Notes: generated by a model not told the origin, from the letters alone. A stretch of 64,000 bases of DNA from Methylobacterium marchantiae (GCF_022179405.1 NZ_BPQT01000002.1:42994-106993); one strand, 5' to 3'; numbered from the stretch's first letter, positions 16,575 through 25,253 are shown. Numbers and translations are program-made.

Positions 16575-17758
16575 CACCAGCGCTCCGGCAGGTCGACGAA
16601 CTCGCGACGACGGACGCGGTCCTCGTGTGGGGACTGCTCGCCGCCGACCCAGTCGAGGGTCTCGGGTCCTTCCGAATGCAGCGGATAGGTCACCCGGGAC
16701 GCGTATTCCGCCTCGTAGCGTTCGGACGGCCATGAAACGGCGTAGCCCCCCGCCGGATCGGGCTCGTAGAGGGGGTTGAGGCGCAGGGCCGTCCCCTCGC
16801 TCGGCCAGGTCAGCCCGTCGAGGATGGCGCGGGGCGCCGGCCGCATCCCGGCACCGGCGACCACGGAAAAGGCCTCCACGTGGCGCAGGTCGGCCGGGCG
16901 TTGCGGCGCGGGGGCGCGCTTCTCCACGAGCGCACGGGTGAGCTCGTCGTCGTCATAGACGAGGGCGTCCGGAAACAGCTCCTCGATCTCCTCCGCCGAG
17001 ACGGCACGACCGGCCGAGAAGCCCGGCCGCTCGGAATTGTGGATGTGGCTGAGCACGAGCCAGCCGTCGTCGCCGGCATTCTGACGCAGGCATTCGAGCA
17101 CGGCCGGCTTGTCGTCGAGGAAGTAGAAGGCGTCGTTGCAGACGACGAGATCCACCGGCGCGCCGGGGATCGGCCAATGCGGCGAACCCGCGTCGAAACA
17201 GACGAGCTGGGCCTTCTCGCCGACGACCCAATGGCGCGCTACCCAGAGCTTGGCGAAGACCACGTCGGCCCCCGCCACCTTGACCCCGCGCAGCTGCATC
17301 TCGCGCAGGTAATGCCCGATGCCGCAGGCGAATTCGAAGACGCAGACGGGATCGTTCCAATGGGCTTCGAGCAGGGTCAGGCCCGCGAGGAAGGTCGGAT
17401 CGGTCCAGCGATGCAGGAAATAATCGCCGACGCGACCCCAGCCGAGAAGCCGTACGGCGTCCCGCAGGCTCGCCTCGTCGCGGTCCCGGACGAGATGATG
17501 GAGGTCGAGCGGGTCGGCGGGCGGTCCGGTCCACCAATCGTCCTGATCCACGAGGAGCCCGATGATCGCACGGTCGTGCAATCCGGCGTCCAGCAGGGCG
17601 AGGGTGGAGGCGACCAGCGCGTCGCGCCCGGTCCGGAGATAGGGGATCCCGTCCACGACGGGCCAACGCGCATTCGTCACCACATCGCGCAGGGAATGCT
17701 GCGTGTCGGCCTTGAGCGCGTGTCCCGTTTGAGGGGAGAGAAGATCGAATGGGATCAT
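16574..17758 (-). CDS. class I SAM-dependent methyltransferase
   Basis: 394 aa from the ATG at 17758. The N-terminus (about 3-42) looks like a Trm112-like domain without zinc cysteines (RWPVVDGIPYLR). SAM motif I is VFEFACGIGHYL (about 140-151), followed by an acidic loop and VDLVVCNDAFYFLDD as motif II/IV. The C-terminal third, rich in Trp, Tyr and Pro, has no recognised domain. It should methylate a small molecule, but nothing in the sequence names the acceptor. It lies 31 bp after the HD gene and overlaps the Gfo/Idh start, fixing it inside the operon. Confidence 0.82.
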   Translation of the reverse strand: MIPFDLLSPQTGHALKADTQHSLRDVVTNARWPVVDGIPYLRTGRDALVASTLALLDAGLHDRAIIGLLVDQDDWWTGPPADPLDLHHLVRDRDEASLRDAVRLLGWGRVGDYFLHRWTDPTFLAGLTLLEAHWNDPVCVFEFACGIGHYLREMQLRGVKVAGADVVFAKLWVARHWVVGEKAQLVCFDAGSPHWPIPGAPVDLVVCNDAFYFLDDKPAVLECLRQNAGDDGWLVLSHIHNSERPGFSAGRAVSAEEIEELFPDALVYDDDELTRALVEKRAPAPQRPADLRHVEAFSVVAGAGMRPAPRAILDGLTWPSEGTALRLNPLYEPDPAGGYAVSWPSERYEAEYASRVTYPLHSEGPETLDWVGGEQSPHEDRVRRREFVDLPERW

Positions 17759-17789
17759 GACACGCGGCCCATCCTGCCGCAGCGGACCA

Positions 17790-18713
17790 TCACGGGATTC
17801 GCATATCCCTGAGGACACGGTCGTGAAAGCCCTTCACCGGGCCGGCATGGACCAGTTCCATCTCGTCGAGCACGGTTCCCATGGTCAGGGAGGCGGCGCG
17901 CAGATGCTGGGCGATCTGCAGGACGCGGTCGATGCAATCGGCGGCGTGAAAAGCTCGGCCCTCCGCGGTGGCATCGTCGGGAAGGACCGCGCGGGCGCGT
18001 TCCACAATCTCGCGCAGGGGTAGATCGAGATCGTCGAGGGCCCATTGCGTGGTGCGCGCCATGATCGGCGCGAGATGGTCGCCGAGGAGCATCTCGCCGG
18101 TGAAGCCGGCATCCGGCATCGCCGCATTGTGAAAATGGTGGCTCATGGCCGCAAGGAAGACCACGGCCGGATCGGCCCGGTAGAATGGGCTGAGCACGAC
18201 GCCGTAGACCGCCACCATCAGGCAATGCTCGGAATGGTTCTCGGGTGGCTCCAGCAGGATGCGCGCCCTGCCGGGGCAGGTGACGCCGGCCCTCGGCTGA
18301 TGGTTCAGGGCCGCGACGAAGGCCGGGAGATGGCCGGGCTGCAACGCCTCGCCACGCTGAAGGACATCGGCGAGACGAGCTTTCAGTTCCGGATCGACCG
18401 CGCCGCCGACGGCATCGAGACCGGAGACGAGAATGTCGCCGATCTGCACTTGATCGAGGCCGGTGGAGGCCAGGAACGCGGCATCGAGATCGCAGAGGCG
18501 GGAGGCCGCCAGGGCCTTGGCCGTGATGTCGAGGGCCACCGTCTCGAGATCGGCGCCCCCGGTCAGAGCCGACCAGCCCTGCGCGAACAGCCGCTCGGCG
18601 ATGGAGCCGATGCGGCCAGCCGAATGCACGCGCTTCAGGTCGTTGAGTTCGACGAACAGATCGCGCAGCGCGAAGGGGGCAGCCATGCCGCCCCCCGTAT
18701 CGGACGTGGTCAT
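17790..18713 (-). CDS. HD-domain-like protein coupled to inositol phosphate synthase
   Basis: 307 aa. Histidines and acidic residues are spaced as in an HD-superfamily metal site: H160 and H163 in ENHSEHCLMVAVYG, a cluster SHHFHNAAMPDAGF (H192, H193, H195, D201), and GDH at 211-213. The usual HD pair is replaced by HH/HN, so it is a divergent member. The superfamily includes phosphohydrolases and mixed-valence diiron oxygenases such as myo-inositol oxygenase. The ATG overlaps the stop of ino1 by 4 bp, implying coupled production. A role on an inositol-derived substrate is an inference from context; a phosphatase removing the phosphate left by Ino1 is equally possible. Confidence 0.65.
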   Translation of the reverse strand: MTTSDTGGGMAAPFALRDLFVELNDLKRVHSAGRIGSIAERLFAQGWSALTGGADLETVALDITAKALAASRLCDLDAAFLASTGLDQVQIGDILVSGLDAVGGAVDPELKARLADVLQRGEALQPGHLPAFVAALNHQPRAGVTCPGRARILLEPPENHSEHCLMVAVYGVVLSPFYRADPAVVFLAAMSHHFHNAAMPDAGFTGEMLLGDHLAPIMARTTQWALDDLDLPLREIVERARAVLPDDATAEGRAFHAADCIDRVLQIAQHLRAASLTMGTVLDEMELVHAGPVKGFHDRVLRDMRIP

Positions 18714-19903
18714 TGACGCACGCCGAGCCAGTCGAGGAGCATGTGCTGCTGCTTGCCGAAATCGTGCTCCGGCCCGTGGCCGTTGGCGACCATGGGCGCC
18801 TTGAAGAACGAGGACAGCTGCTCCTGCGGACCGCTCTCGCCGCGCTTCTTGGCCAAGTCGAGGACGCGGGCGATCTCGATCACCAGGGGGGCGGCCAGGA
18901 TGGAATCCTTGCAGAGGAAGTTGACCTTGATCTGCATGCGCTGGCCGAGGAAGCCGGTGACGTCGATGTTGTCCCAGGCTTCCTTGTCGTCGCCGCGGGG
19001 GCGATAATAGTGGATGTGGACCAAATGGTCCTCGACCGGATAGCCGAGGATCGAATCCAGCACGGTGCCCTTGGTGTTGAGCTTCGACTGGAGCGAATCC
19101 TTGTCGTTGAGCGCGAGACCGTCGCGGTTGCCGAGGATGTTGGTGGAGAACCAGCCGTCGACGTGCAGGGCGCGGGCCTTCAGGGCGGGTGCCAGCACCG
19201 TCTTCATCATGGTCTGGCCGGTCTTGCCGTCCTTGCCGGCCAGCGGCACGCCCATCTCGCGGGCGAGTTCCATCAGAGCCGGAACGTCGGCCGCCACGCT
19301 CGGGGTGAAGTTGGCGTAGGGCACGCCGCTCTGGATCGCCGCATAGGCGTAGAGCATCGCCGGGCTGATCGATTCATCGCTCGAATCGAGGCCCTTCTCG
19401 AAGGCCGCGCGCGAATTCAGGGCCGGAGCCTGGAGATCGGGCCAGCGCTCGGTGGAGGCGAGGTTGATGACGACCACCTCGTCGAGATTGCTCTCCAGAC
19501 GGAAGCGACGAAGGTCGTTGGCGATGACCGACACCGCCTCGCGGTGGTCGGCGGCGACGATGCGGTTCGCACCCTCGATGTTCTTGCAGAATTTGGCGCT
19601 GCCGACGGCCGGCCAGGGCTTGATGCCCTTGAGCACCTGGGCGCCGTTCTCGATATCCTGCTTGGTCAGCACGCCATGGCCGGTGGCGGCGGAGGCGAGA
19701 TCGTCGTCGTTGAGGTCCCAGCCGCCGAAGACGAGGTCCTTGTAATCGGCCAATCCGGCGACCGAGAGCCCTGCGAGGGGCAAACCGTCGAGGCGGTTCG
19801 ATCCGGATTTGATCATCTCGATGCCGGCGATGGCGGTGGTGGCGACTGCGCCACCCATACCGACGAAGGCAACGCCGACACGGCGACCGGTCTGCATACT
19901 CAT
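18710..19903 (-). CDS. ino1: myo-inositol-3(1)-phosphate synthase
   Basis: 397 aa (ATG at 19903, or 19897 two codons later). NAD-binding N-terminus VAFVGMGGAVATTAIAG; family motifs PLAGKDGKTGQTMMKT, STNILGNRDG and NFLCKDSILAAPLVIEI, which contain catalytic lysines of MIP synthases. The enzyme converts glucose 6-phosphate to inositol 1-phosphate with an enzyme-bound NAD cycle. It is the first gene of the minus-strand cluster. A purine-rich AAAGGAAG precedes the start by about 12 bases. Inositol is uncommon in alphaproteobacteria, so a dedicated synthase heading an operon of glycosyltransferase, deacetylase and YcaO genes suggests a specialised product rather than inositol phospholipid. Confidence 0.9.
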   Translation of the reverse strand: MSMQTGRRVGVAFVGMGGAVATTAIAGIEMIKSGSNRLDGLPLAGLSVAGLADYKDLVFGGWDLNDDDLASAATGHGVLTKQDIENGAQVLKGIKPWPAVGSAKFCKNIEGANRIVAADHREAVSVIANDLRRFRLESNLDEVVVINLASTERWPDLQAPALNSRAAFEKGLDSSDESISPAMLYAYAAIQSGVPYANFTPSVAADVPALMELAREMGVPLAGKDGKTGQTMMKTVLAPALKARALHVDGWFSTNILGNRDGLALNDKDSLQSKLNTKGTVLDSILGYPVEDHLVHIHYYRPRGDDKEAWDNIDVTGFLGQRMQIKVNFLCKDSILAAPLVIEIARVLDLAKKRGESGPQEQLSSFFKAPMVANGHGPEHDFGKQQHMLLDWLGVRQ

Positions 19904-20063
19904 TGGAATAAGGCTTCCTTTAGTGGGTCCGTCGAGGCGTTGTCTTCGGCCAGCGAGAGCCGACCCTTCAGGCCCATCCTAACTGGTCTCCGGATGATCC
20001 GTTCCAACCCCGGCCAGGACGCCTTTTTGACGCGGCCGGCCTGAACCGCGCCCGAACGTTTCG

Positions 20064-20102
20064 TTAAAATATCGTTAAATCATAGCCTTAACCGTTCCTT
20101 AA
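20064..20102. promoter_or_regulatory. two tandem CtrA boxes
   Basis: Two perfect TTAA-N7-TTAA sites occur at 20064-20078 and 20088-20102, their starts 24 bp apart. This is the full consensus for the alphaproteobacterial cell-cycle regulator CtrA. A GAATC (GANTC, CcrM methylation site) follows at 20116-20120. They lie about 120 bp upstream of the lytic transglycosylase gene and about 160 bp upstream of ino1 on the other strand, so either promoter could be the target. Confidence 0.8.
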
Positions 20103-20122
20103 GCGTGCCACGCTTGAATCAC

Positions 20123-20150
20123 GGAGCTGTCCCAATGTGGTCACAGCTCC
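20123..20150. promoter_or_regulatory. inverted repeat between CtrA boxes and transglycosylase gene
   Basis: GGAGCTGT and ACAGCTCC form a perfect 8 bp inverted repeat with a 12 bp centre that itself contains TGTGGTCACA. It may be an operator or an mRNA hairpin in the 5' leader; no T-tract follows, so it is not a simple terminator. The rest of the 19904-20219 gap shows nothing else definite. Confidence 0.4.
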
Positions 20151-20219
20151 CGGCGAGATGTCCGCTCGCTGAACTGATCGAAGCCGCGGCCTAGAACGCC
20201 GTGGCACGAACAAGGAACA

Positions 20220-21410
20220 ATGATGGGGCTTTTCCCGGAGCCGGCGCTCTGCGCCGACGACGTGTGCCGTCTCGTGCCCAACGAGACCCTGGATCATGCA
20301 GACACGGTCGCCTGGCTGAAACCCGGCGCCATGCGCACCACCAAACGACCCGGCAACACGACATCGGCCAGGGCAATTTTCGCGAAGATCGCGATCGGCC
20401 TCCTGCTCGGGTCGGTACTGCCCCAGAGCGCCCTCGCGCCGGCGGCCACCGCCCATGACCGCATCGACGAGCGGGCCTTCGTCGCCAGTGATCTGAGCGC
20501 CGCGACGATCGACAAACCCTCGGATTGGGATGGGGTTCCCCTCCTCGATCAGGAACCGGCCACGGCGAGCCTCATCGAGACCGATCTCGCCGCACTTCCG
20601 CAGACCCGCGAGAGCGCCGGCCGGGACGTCCTCCGTTTCGGTGACATGACGGTGCCGCGTGACATCGTCGAGACAATCCTGAAGGCGTCCACCGAGACGG
20701 GCGTCGATCCGGTCTACATGATGGCGCTGGCCGACAAGGAATCGAGCTTCTCGACCACCGTGAAGGCGTCGACGTCGTCGGCGGAGGGCCTGTTCCAGTT
20801 CCTCTCCGCCACCTGGCTCGAACTGGTGCGGACCTACGGCGCCCGCTACGGCTATGAGGCCGAAGCCAACGCGATCACCGGCCGCGGCAGCGCCATCACG
20901 ATCCAGGACGAGACTACCCGCGTCCGTGTGCTGCGCCTGCGACAGGATCCCTATGTCGCCGCCCTCATGGCCGGCGAGCTGATCAAGCGCGACCGCGCGC
21001 GGATCGAGCAGCGCATCGGCCGCGAGTTGAAGACCTCGGAACTCTACCTCGCGCATTTCCTCGGTACGTCGAGCGCCGGCAAGTTCCTGGCCCTCAGCAC
21101 CGACAACCCGGACAAGGTCGCCAAGCAGGCCTTCCGTGCCGCCGCCCGCGCCAATCGCAGCCTGTTTACGGAGAAGGCCGGCAAGCACCGCCGCAGCCTC
21201 ACCGTGGCAGAAGTCCGCGAGCGCCTCGGCGACATGATCGACCGCCGGCTCGACCAGTACGAAGGCGTCACCGCCCTCGTCTCAGGGCAGGACGGTGCGC
21301 CGGACGGCGCCGGCGATGCGAGCCAGGCCTCGGCCCTCCTCGACGCCTCCCTGCGCCTCTCGCCGCCGGCCCGGCGGATGCAGATGACCGAGGCGCTGCC
21401 GAAGGAGTAA
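20220..21410 (+). CDS. SLT-type lytic transglycosylase
   Basis: 396 aa from 20220. AAGGA sits just before the paired ATGs at 20220/20223, and the codons between them and the next ATG (20331) have GC-rich third positions, so the longer start is kept; from 20331 the protein would begin with a conventional signal peptide ending near APAATA. One hydrophobic segment (about 53-77) exports or anchors the protein. The SLT domain has the catalytic Glu in ALADKESSFS and the following AEGLFQFL motif. It cleaves peptidoglycan glycosidic bonds in the periplasm. Two CtrA boxes upstream suggest cell-cycle-timed wall remodelling. Confidence 0.85.
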   Translation: MMGLFPEPALCADDVCRLVPNETLDHADTVAWLKPGAMRTTKRPGNTTSARAIFAKIAIGLLLGSVLPQSALAPAATAHDRIDERAFVASDLSAATIDKPSDWDGVPLLDQEPATASLIETDLAALPQTRESAGRDVLRFGDMTVPRDIVETILKASTETGVDPVYMMALADKESSFSTTVKASTSSAEGLFQFLSATWLELVRTYGARYGYEAEANAITGRGSAITIQDETTRVRVLRLRQDPYVAALMAGELIKRDRARIEQRIGRELKTSELYLAHFLGTSSAGKFLALSTDNPDKVAKQAFRAAARANRSLFTEKAGKHRRSLTVAEVRERLGDMIDRRLDQYEGVTALVSGQDGAPDGAGDASQASALLDASLRLSPPARRMQMTEALPKE

Positions 21411-21717
21411 TGGCCGGATTTCGAGGATCCGGACGCTTCGCGTGCTGTCGTGCTGGGCCCCGGATCGCCCTTCGCTTCGCTCTGGCCGTCCAGGGAAGGA
21501 GCGCTTGGAAATCAGGCCTCGAAACCTGCCCCCCTTCCCGAACGCCCGAAGGGTGATCCCGGACCCCCGAGATTCTCGACACGCGTCTGGCGCGGACGAA
21601 TGATCCTCATCGGTTTCGCCGCATCGCAGCGGAACGGGCATGTCGATCCGACGTTCAGCCAGGATCGATCGTCCGCCGCACGCACCTGGGCGGCCTCCCA
21701 GACATGAGGACCCGCCG
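21411..21717. other. intergenic region without convincing gene
   Basis: About 307 bp between the transglycosylase and HdeD-like genes. It holds short open frames on both strands, none with a ribosome-binding site or recognisable product. It contains C-rich and CGAAGGG/CCCTTCG-like inverted stretches reminiscent of degenerate palindromic repeats, but I cannot pair them convincingly. The promoter of the HdeD-like gene should lie in its right half. Confidence 0.5.
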
Positions 21718-22353
21718 ATGACCACCGGAACCTCGCTTCCTCCGCAATCCGGCTCGCCCCCGCCTCGGGTCGTCCCGCCGATCGGTCGGGAACGCCTCGA
21801 TGCCATGAGCAGTGCGCTGGCGCGGAACTGGTGGCTCATCGCCCTTCGTGGCGCCTTCGCGATCCTGTTCGGCGCCATCGCCTTCATCGCGCCTGGCGCC
21901 TTCGTCCTGTCGCTGGTGCTGTTCTTCGCGGCCTACATGCTGGTCGACGGGATCACGGCGGTACTGTCTTCGATCCGCGCGGCGCAGAGGCACGAACGCT
22001 GGGGCTACCTCCTCGCCAATGGAAGCCTCGACATCGTCGTGGCCGTGGCGGCCGTGATGGTGCCGGCGGCCGCGGTCTGGGCCTTCGTCTACTTGATCGC
22101 CTTCTGGGCCCTGATCGCCGGAGGGCTGATGATCGCCGCCGCGTTCAGGCTGCATCTGCATTACGGACGCTGGTGGCTCGGCCTCGGCGGCGCCGTCTCG
22201 ATCCTGTTCGGGATCGCCCTCCTCATCAATCCCGGCATGTCGGCCCTGGTCCTCGCCTGGTGGATGGGCGCCTACACGATGCTGTTCGGCGCGATGCTAC
22301 TCATTCTCGCCTTCCGCCTGCGCGGCCGCCACGGCGAGACTCTGAGGGCGTGA
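21718..22353 (+). CDS. HdeD-family membrane protein
   Basis: 211 aa. About six predicted membrane helices in three hairpins, with the repeated family pattern RGAFAILFGAIAFIAPG and GGAVSILFGIALLINPG. HdeD proteins are linked to acid resistance in E. coli, but most members are uncharacterised. AGGA eight bases before the ATG at 21718 supports this start over an upstream one in the same frame. It ends 66 bp before the PBP gene and may share a transcript with it. Confidence 0.85.
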   Translation: MTTGTSLPPQSGSPPPRVVPPIGRERLDAMSSALARNWWLIALRGAFAILFGAIAFIAPGAFVLSLVLFFAAYMLVDGITAVLSSIRAAQRHERWGYLLANGSLDIVVAVAAVMVPAAAVWAFVYLIAFWALIAGGLMIAAAFRLHLHYGRWWLGLGGAVSILFGIALLINPGMSALVLAWWMGAYTMLFGAMLLILAFRLRGRHGETLRA

Positions 22354-22419
22354 CGCCGACGGCATGGCGCCGCGGCTTCGTTCCGTTCTAGAACGGCCGA
22401 GCCAGACCCGACCGGGGCT

Positions 22420-24939
22420 GTGGAGCAGGACGACAGCCGGCGGCCGATGACAGATCCAGATCCGGAACGCCCGAACCCCAGCGACGGGCAGGATGCCCGA
22501 AAGGCGGCGCGCGAGGCGGGGCAGGCCGCCCGGACCCTGTTCAGGCAACTCGTCTTCCTGCTCGTCACCGGTCTGCGTTCCCTCATGCGCGGGCTGGTCG
22601 GCGCCGGCCGTGCAATGGGGCGAGCCAGCGGCCCGGTCGTCTCCGGACTGAGATCCCGCCTTTCGTCCCGCCCGATCGCGACACATGGCGGACGCGCGGG
22701 CCCGACGACGGTGAACGCGTTGCCGGGCGGCGGGCAGACGGGCTCGTCACCACGCTTAGGGTGGTCGGCTCGGTTACGGACACGGCCCTACCTCGTGGCG
22801 GGGCTCGCGATCATCGCGCTGCCCCTGGTCTTCCTCGCCGGCCTCGTCCTCTACAGCTTCGCGACGCTGCCGCCGCTCGGGGGCGTAGTGCCGGAAGGCG
22901 GCCAGCGCGCCCTCACGGTGGAGGCGGATGACGGCCGGGTCTTCGCGACCCGCGGCGCCTTCCAGGGGCAGAAACTCACCGCCGCCGACATGCCGGCGCA
23001 TCTCGCGCAGGCCGTGGTGGCCATCGAGGACCGGCGCTTCTACTCGCATTGGGGCGTCGATCCCCGCGGGCTGGTGCGGGCGCTCTGGCGCAACACGGTG
23101 AGCGGCGGCGTGCGCGAGGGCGCCTCCACGATCACGCAGCAATACGTGCGGCTCACCTCCCTGACCCAGGAGAAGACCCTCCGCCGCAAGATCCAGGAGG
23201 CCTTCCTCGCCTTCCGGGTCGAGAGCACGATGTCGAAGGAGGACATCCTCCTCGGCTACCTCAACACCGCCTATTTCGGGGCCGGCGCCTACGGGATCGA
23301 CGCCGCGTCGCGGCGCTATTTCGGCAAGGGCGCGAAGGCGCTGACGCTGCCCGAGGCCGCGATGCTCGCCGGCCTCGTTCGGGCCCCGTCCCAGCTCGCT
23401 CCCACGCGCAATTTCGGCGGCGCCAAGGAGCGTGCCGACATCGTCCTGCAGACCATGGTCGAGACCGGCGCGATCAGCGCCGCCGAGGCCGACACGGCAC
23501 GGGCCCAGACCATCACCCTGCGCACGCCGCCCGAGACCCCGCCCGGCACCAACTACTTCCTCGACATGGTGGCGGCCGATGCCAAGCGCCTCTCGGACAC
23601 GCCCGGCGACGTCACCCTGCGCACGACCCTCAACCTCGACCTGCAGAGTCTCGCCGAGGGGGTCGTCGCCCGCCGGCTCGATGCGGAAGGGGCGAAGAAG
23701 AAGGCGAGCCAGGGCGCCATGGTGGTCCTCAACAAGGAGGGCGCCATCGTCGCCATGGTCGGCGGGCGCGACTACGAGGACAGCCAGTTCAACCGGGCGA
23801 CCCAGGCCAAGCGCCAGGCCGGCTCGCTGTTCAAGCTGTTCGTCTACCTCACCGCCTACGAGAAGGGCCTGACGCCCGAGACCGTACTGGTGGACCGTCC
23901 GATCCAGATCGGGGACTGGGAGCCGCAGAACGCGAGCGGACGTTTCCGCGGGGCGGTCCCTCTCCGCACCGCCTTCGCGCAATCGATCAACACCATCGCG
24001 GCGCAGCTCGCCGACGAGATCGGCATGGCGTCGGTGATCCAGACGGCGCGCAAGCTCGGCGTCACCTCCGACCTGCCCGACGTGCCGAGCCTCGCCCTCG
24101 GCTCGGCAGAGGTGTCCCTCCTTGAGATGACACGGGCCTATGCGAGTGTGCTTGCGGGCGCCCAGCCCCTCGACACCTACGGCGTCCACGCCATCCGCGG
24201 GACCGGCCCCGACCCGCTCTACCTGCGCCCCGATGCCAAGCCGGCGACGCCGCTCCCGGGCGACAGCCGCGCGATGATGCTCGATTCGCTGCAGGCCGTG
24301 GTCGATAGCGGCACCGGGCGGGCCGCGCGGATCGCCAACCTCGCGGTGGGCGGCAAGACCGGCACCACGCAGGATTACCGCGATGCATGGTTCGTCGGGG
24401 TCACGCCGGACCTCGTCGTCGGTGTCTGGATCGGCAACGACGACAATTCCTCGATGAACAAGGTCGGCGGCGGCGACCTGCCGGCCGCGATCTTCAAGGA
24501 TTTCATGCAGCGCGCCAACACGCAGATGGCGAGCCGGCGCAAGCGTCCCTCCGCGGCCCGGGCCGAACCGGCACCGGCGAAGGACCCCATCGTCGCCGGT
24601 GCGCTGCGCGGCGTGCCGGAGGTGATCGACACCGGCACCCTGTCGTTCCGGGGCCGGACCGTGCGCCTGCTCGGCGTCGACGGCGAACGCGGCGCCCTCG
24701 CCCGCCAGCTCGCCCGCTACCTGCGCCGGCGCGAGGTCGTCTGCGCGCAGGCCGCGAATGGCGGCACCGAAGACGCCGCGCCGCAGGGACTGCGCTGCCA
24801 GATCGACGGCGACGATCTCGCCTCGCTGATCCTCACGGCCGGCGGTGCACGCGCGTCGGAGGATGCCCCGTCGGACCTCCTGGCGGCCGAGGAGCAGGCC
24901 CGTTCCGAGCGGGCCGGATTGTGGCGGCGCGAGCGGTAG
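22420..24939 (+). CDS. class A penicillin-binding protein with C-terminal SNase-like domain
   Basis: 839 aa. A basic, Arg-rich cytoplasmic N-terminus of about 125 residues precedes one membrane segment (about 127-147). The GT51 glycosyltransferase domain shows EDRRFYSHWGVDPRG and GASTITQQYVRL. The transpeptidase domain has SLFK (SxxK), AQSINT (SxN) and GGKTGTT (KTG), so both activities look intact. From residue 735 there is an unusual tail resembling a staphylococcal nuclease-like fold: VIDTGTL, RTVRLLGVD, two cysteines (VVCAQ, LRCQ) and ARSERAGLW. The nuclease acidic and Arg active-site residues are not conserved, so it is probably a structural or binding domain in the periplasm. The start codon context is weak. 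Confidence 0.88.
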   Translation: MEQDDSRRPMTDPDPERPNPSDGQDARKAAREAGQAARTLFRQLVFLLVTGLRSLMRGLVGAGRAMGRASGPVVSGLRSRLSSRPIATHGGRAGPTTVNALPGGGQTGSSPRLGWSARLRTRPYLVAGLAIIALPLVFLAGLVLYSFATLPPLGGVVPEGGQRALTVEADDGRVFATRGAFQGQKLTAADMPAHLAQAVVAIEDRRFYSHWGVDPRGLVRALWRNTVSGGVREGASTITQQYVRLTSLTQEKTLRRKIQEAFLAFRVESTMSKEDILLGYLNTAYFGAGAYGIDAASRRYFGKGAKALTLPEAAMLAGLVRAPSQLAPTRNFGGAKERADIVLQTMVETGAISAAEADTARAQTITLRTPPETPPGTNYFLDMVAADAKRLSDTPGDVTLRTTLNLDLQSLAEGVVARRLDAEGAKKKASQGAMVVLNKEGAIVAMVGGRDYEDSQFNRATQAKRQAGSLFKLFVYLTAYEKGLTPETVLVDRPIQIGDWEPQNASGRFRGAVPLRTAFAQSINTIAAQLADEIGMASVIQTARKLGVTSDLPDVPSLALGSAEVSLLEMTRAYASVLAGAQPLDTYGVHAIRGTGPDPLYLRPDAKPATPLPGDSRAMMLDSLQAVVDSGTGRAARIANLAVGGKTGTTQDYRDAWFVGVTPDLVVGVWIGNDDNSSMNKVGGGDLPAAIFKDFMQRANTQMASRRKRPSAARAEPAPAKDPIVAGALRGVPEVIDTGTLSFRGRTVRLLGVDGERGALARQLARYLRRREVVCAQAANGGTEDAAPQGLRCQIDGDDLASLILTAGGARASEDAPSDLLAAEEQARSERAGLWRRER

Positions 24940-25183
24940 CTGACGCGATCCGGTGAGGGATGCGCGAGGCAGGGTGCCCATTTCCGCTTCCCTCCGGACG
25001 CCGTCGCGGAGGCGCGAGGAGCCACTCGCCTATCCGGAGGCGAGTAACGGCAGCCGGCACCGGATCACTCCGGCGCCGACGGGCTTCCGGCTTCGTCGTT
25101 GAAACACGACACGTGCGGGTCCGAGGGGAAATGGTGATGGCGTCGTGAAACGCAGCCTTCGTCTCCCAACCCCTGAACGCAGG

Positions 25184-25217
25184 GAGCCCCCTCCCGTCCG
25201 AGGACGGGAGGGGGCTC
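25184..25217. terminator. strong hairpin between convergent genes
   Basis: GAGCCCCCTCCCGTCC (25184-25199) is followed after GA by its exact reverse complement (25202-25217), giving a 16 bp GC-rich stem. It lies between the convergent PBP gene (ends 24939) and chemoreceptor gene (ends 25254), so it may end transcription from both sides, though no T-tract follows on either strand. The rest of the 24940-25253 gap holds no convincing gene. Confidence 0.5.
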
Positions 25218-25253
25218 AGGCGACCGTGGCCGCGATGCGTGATCGGGGTCAGG

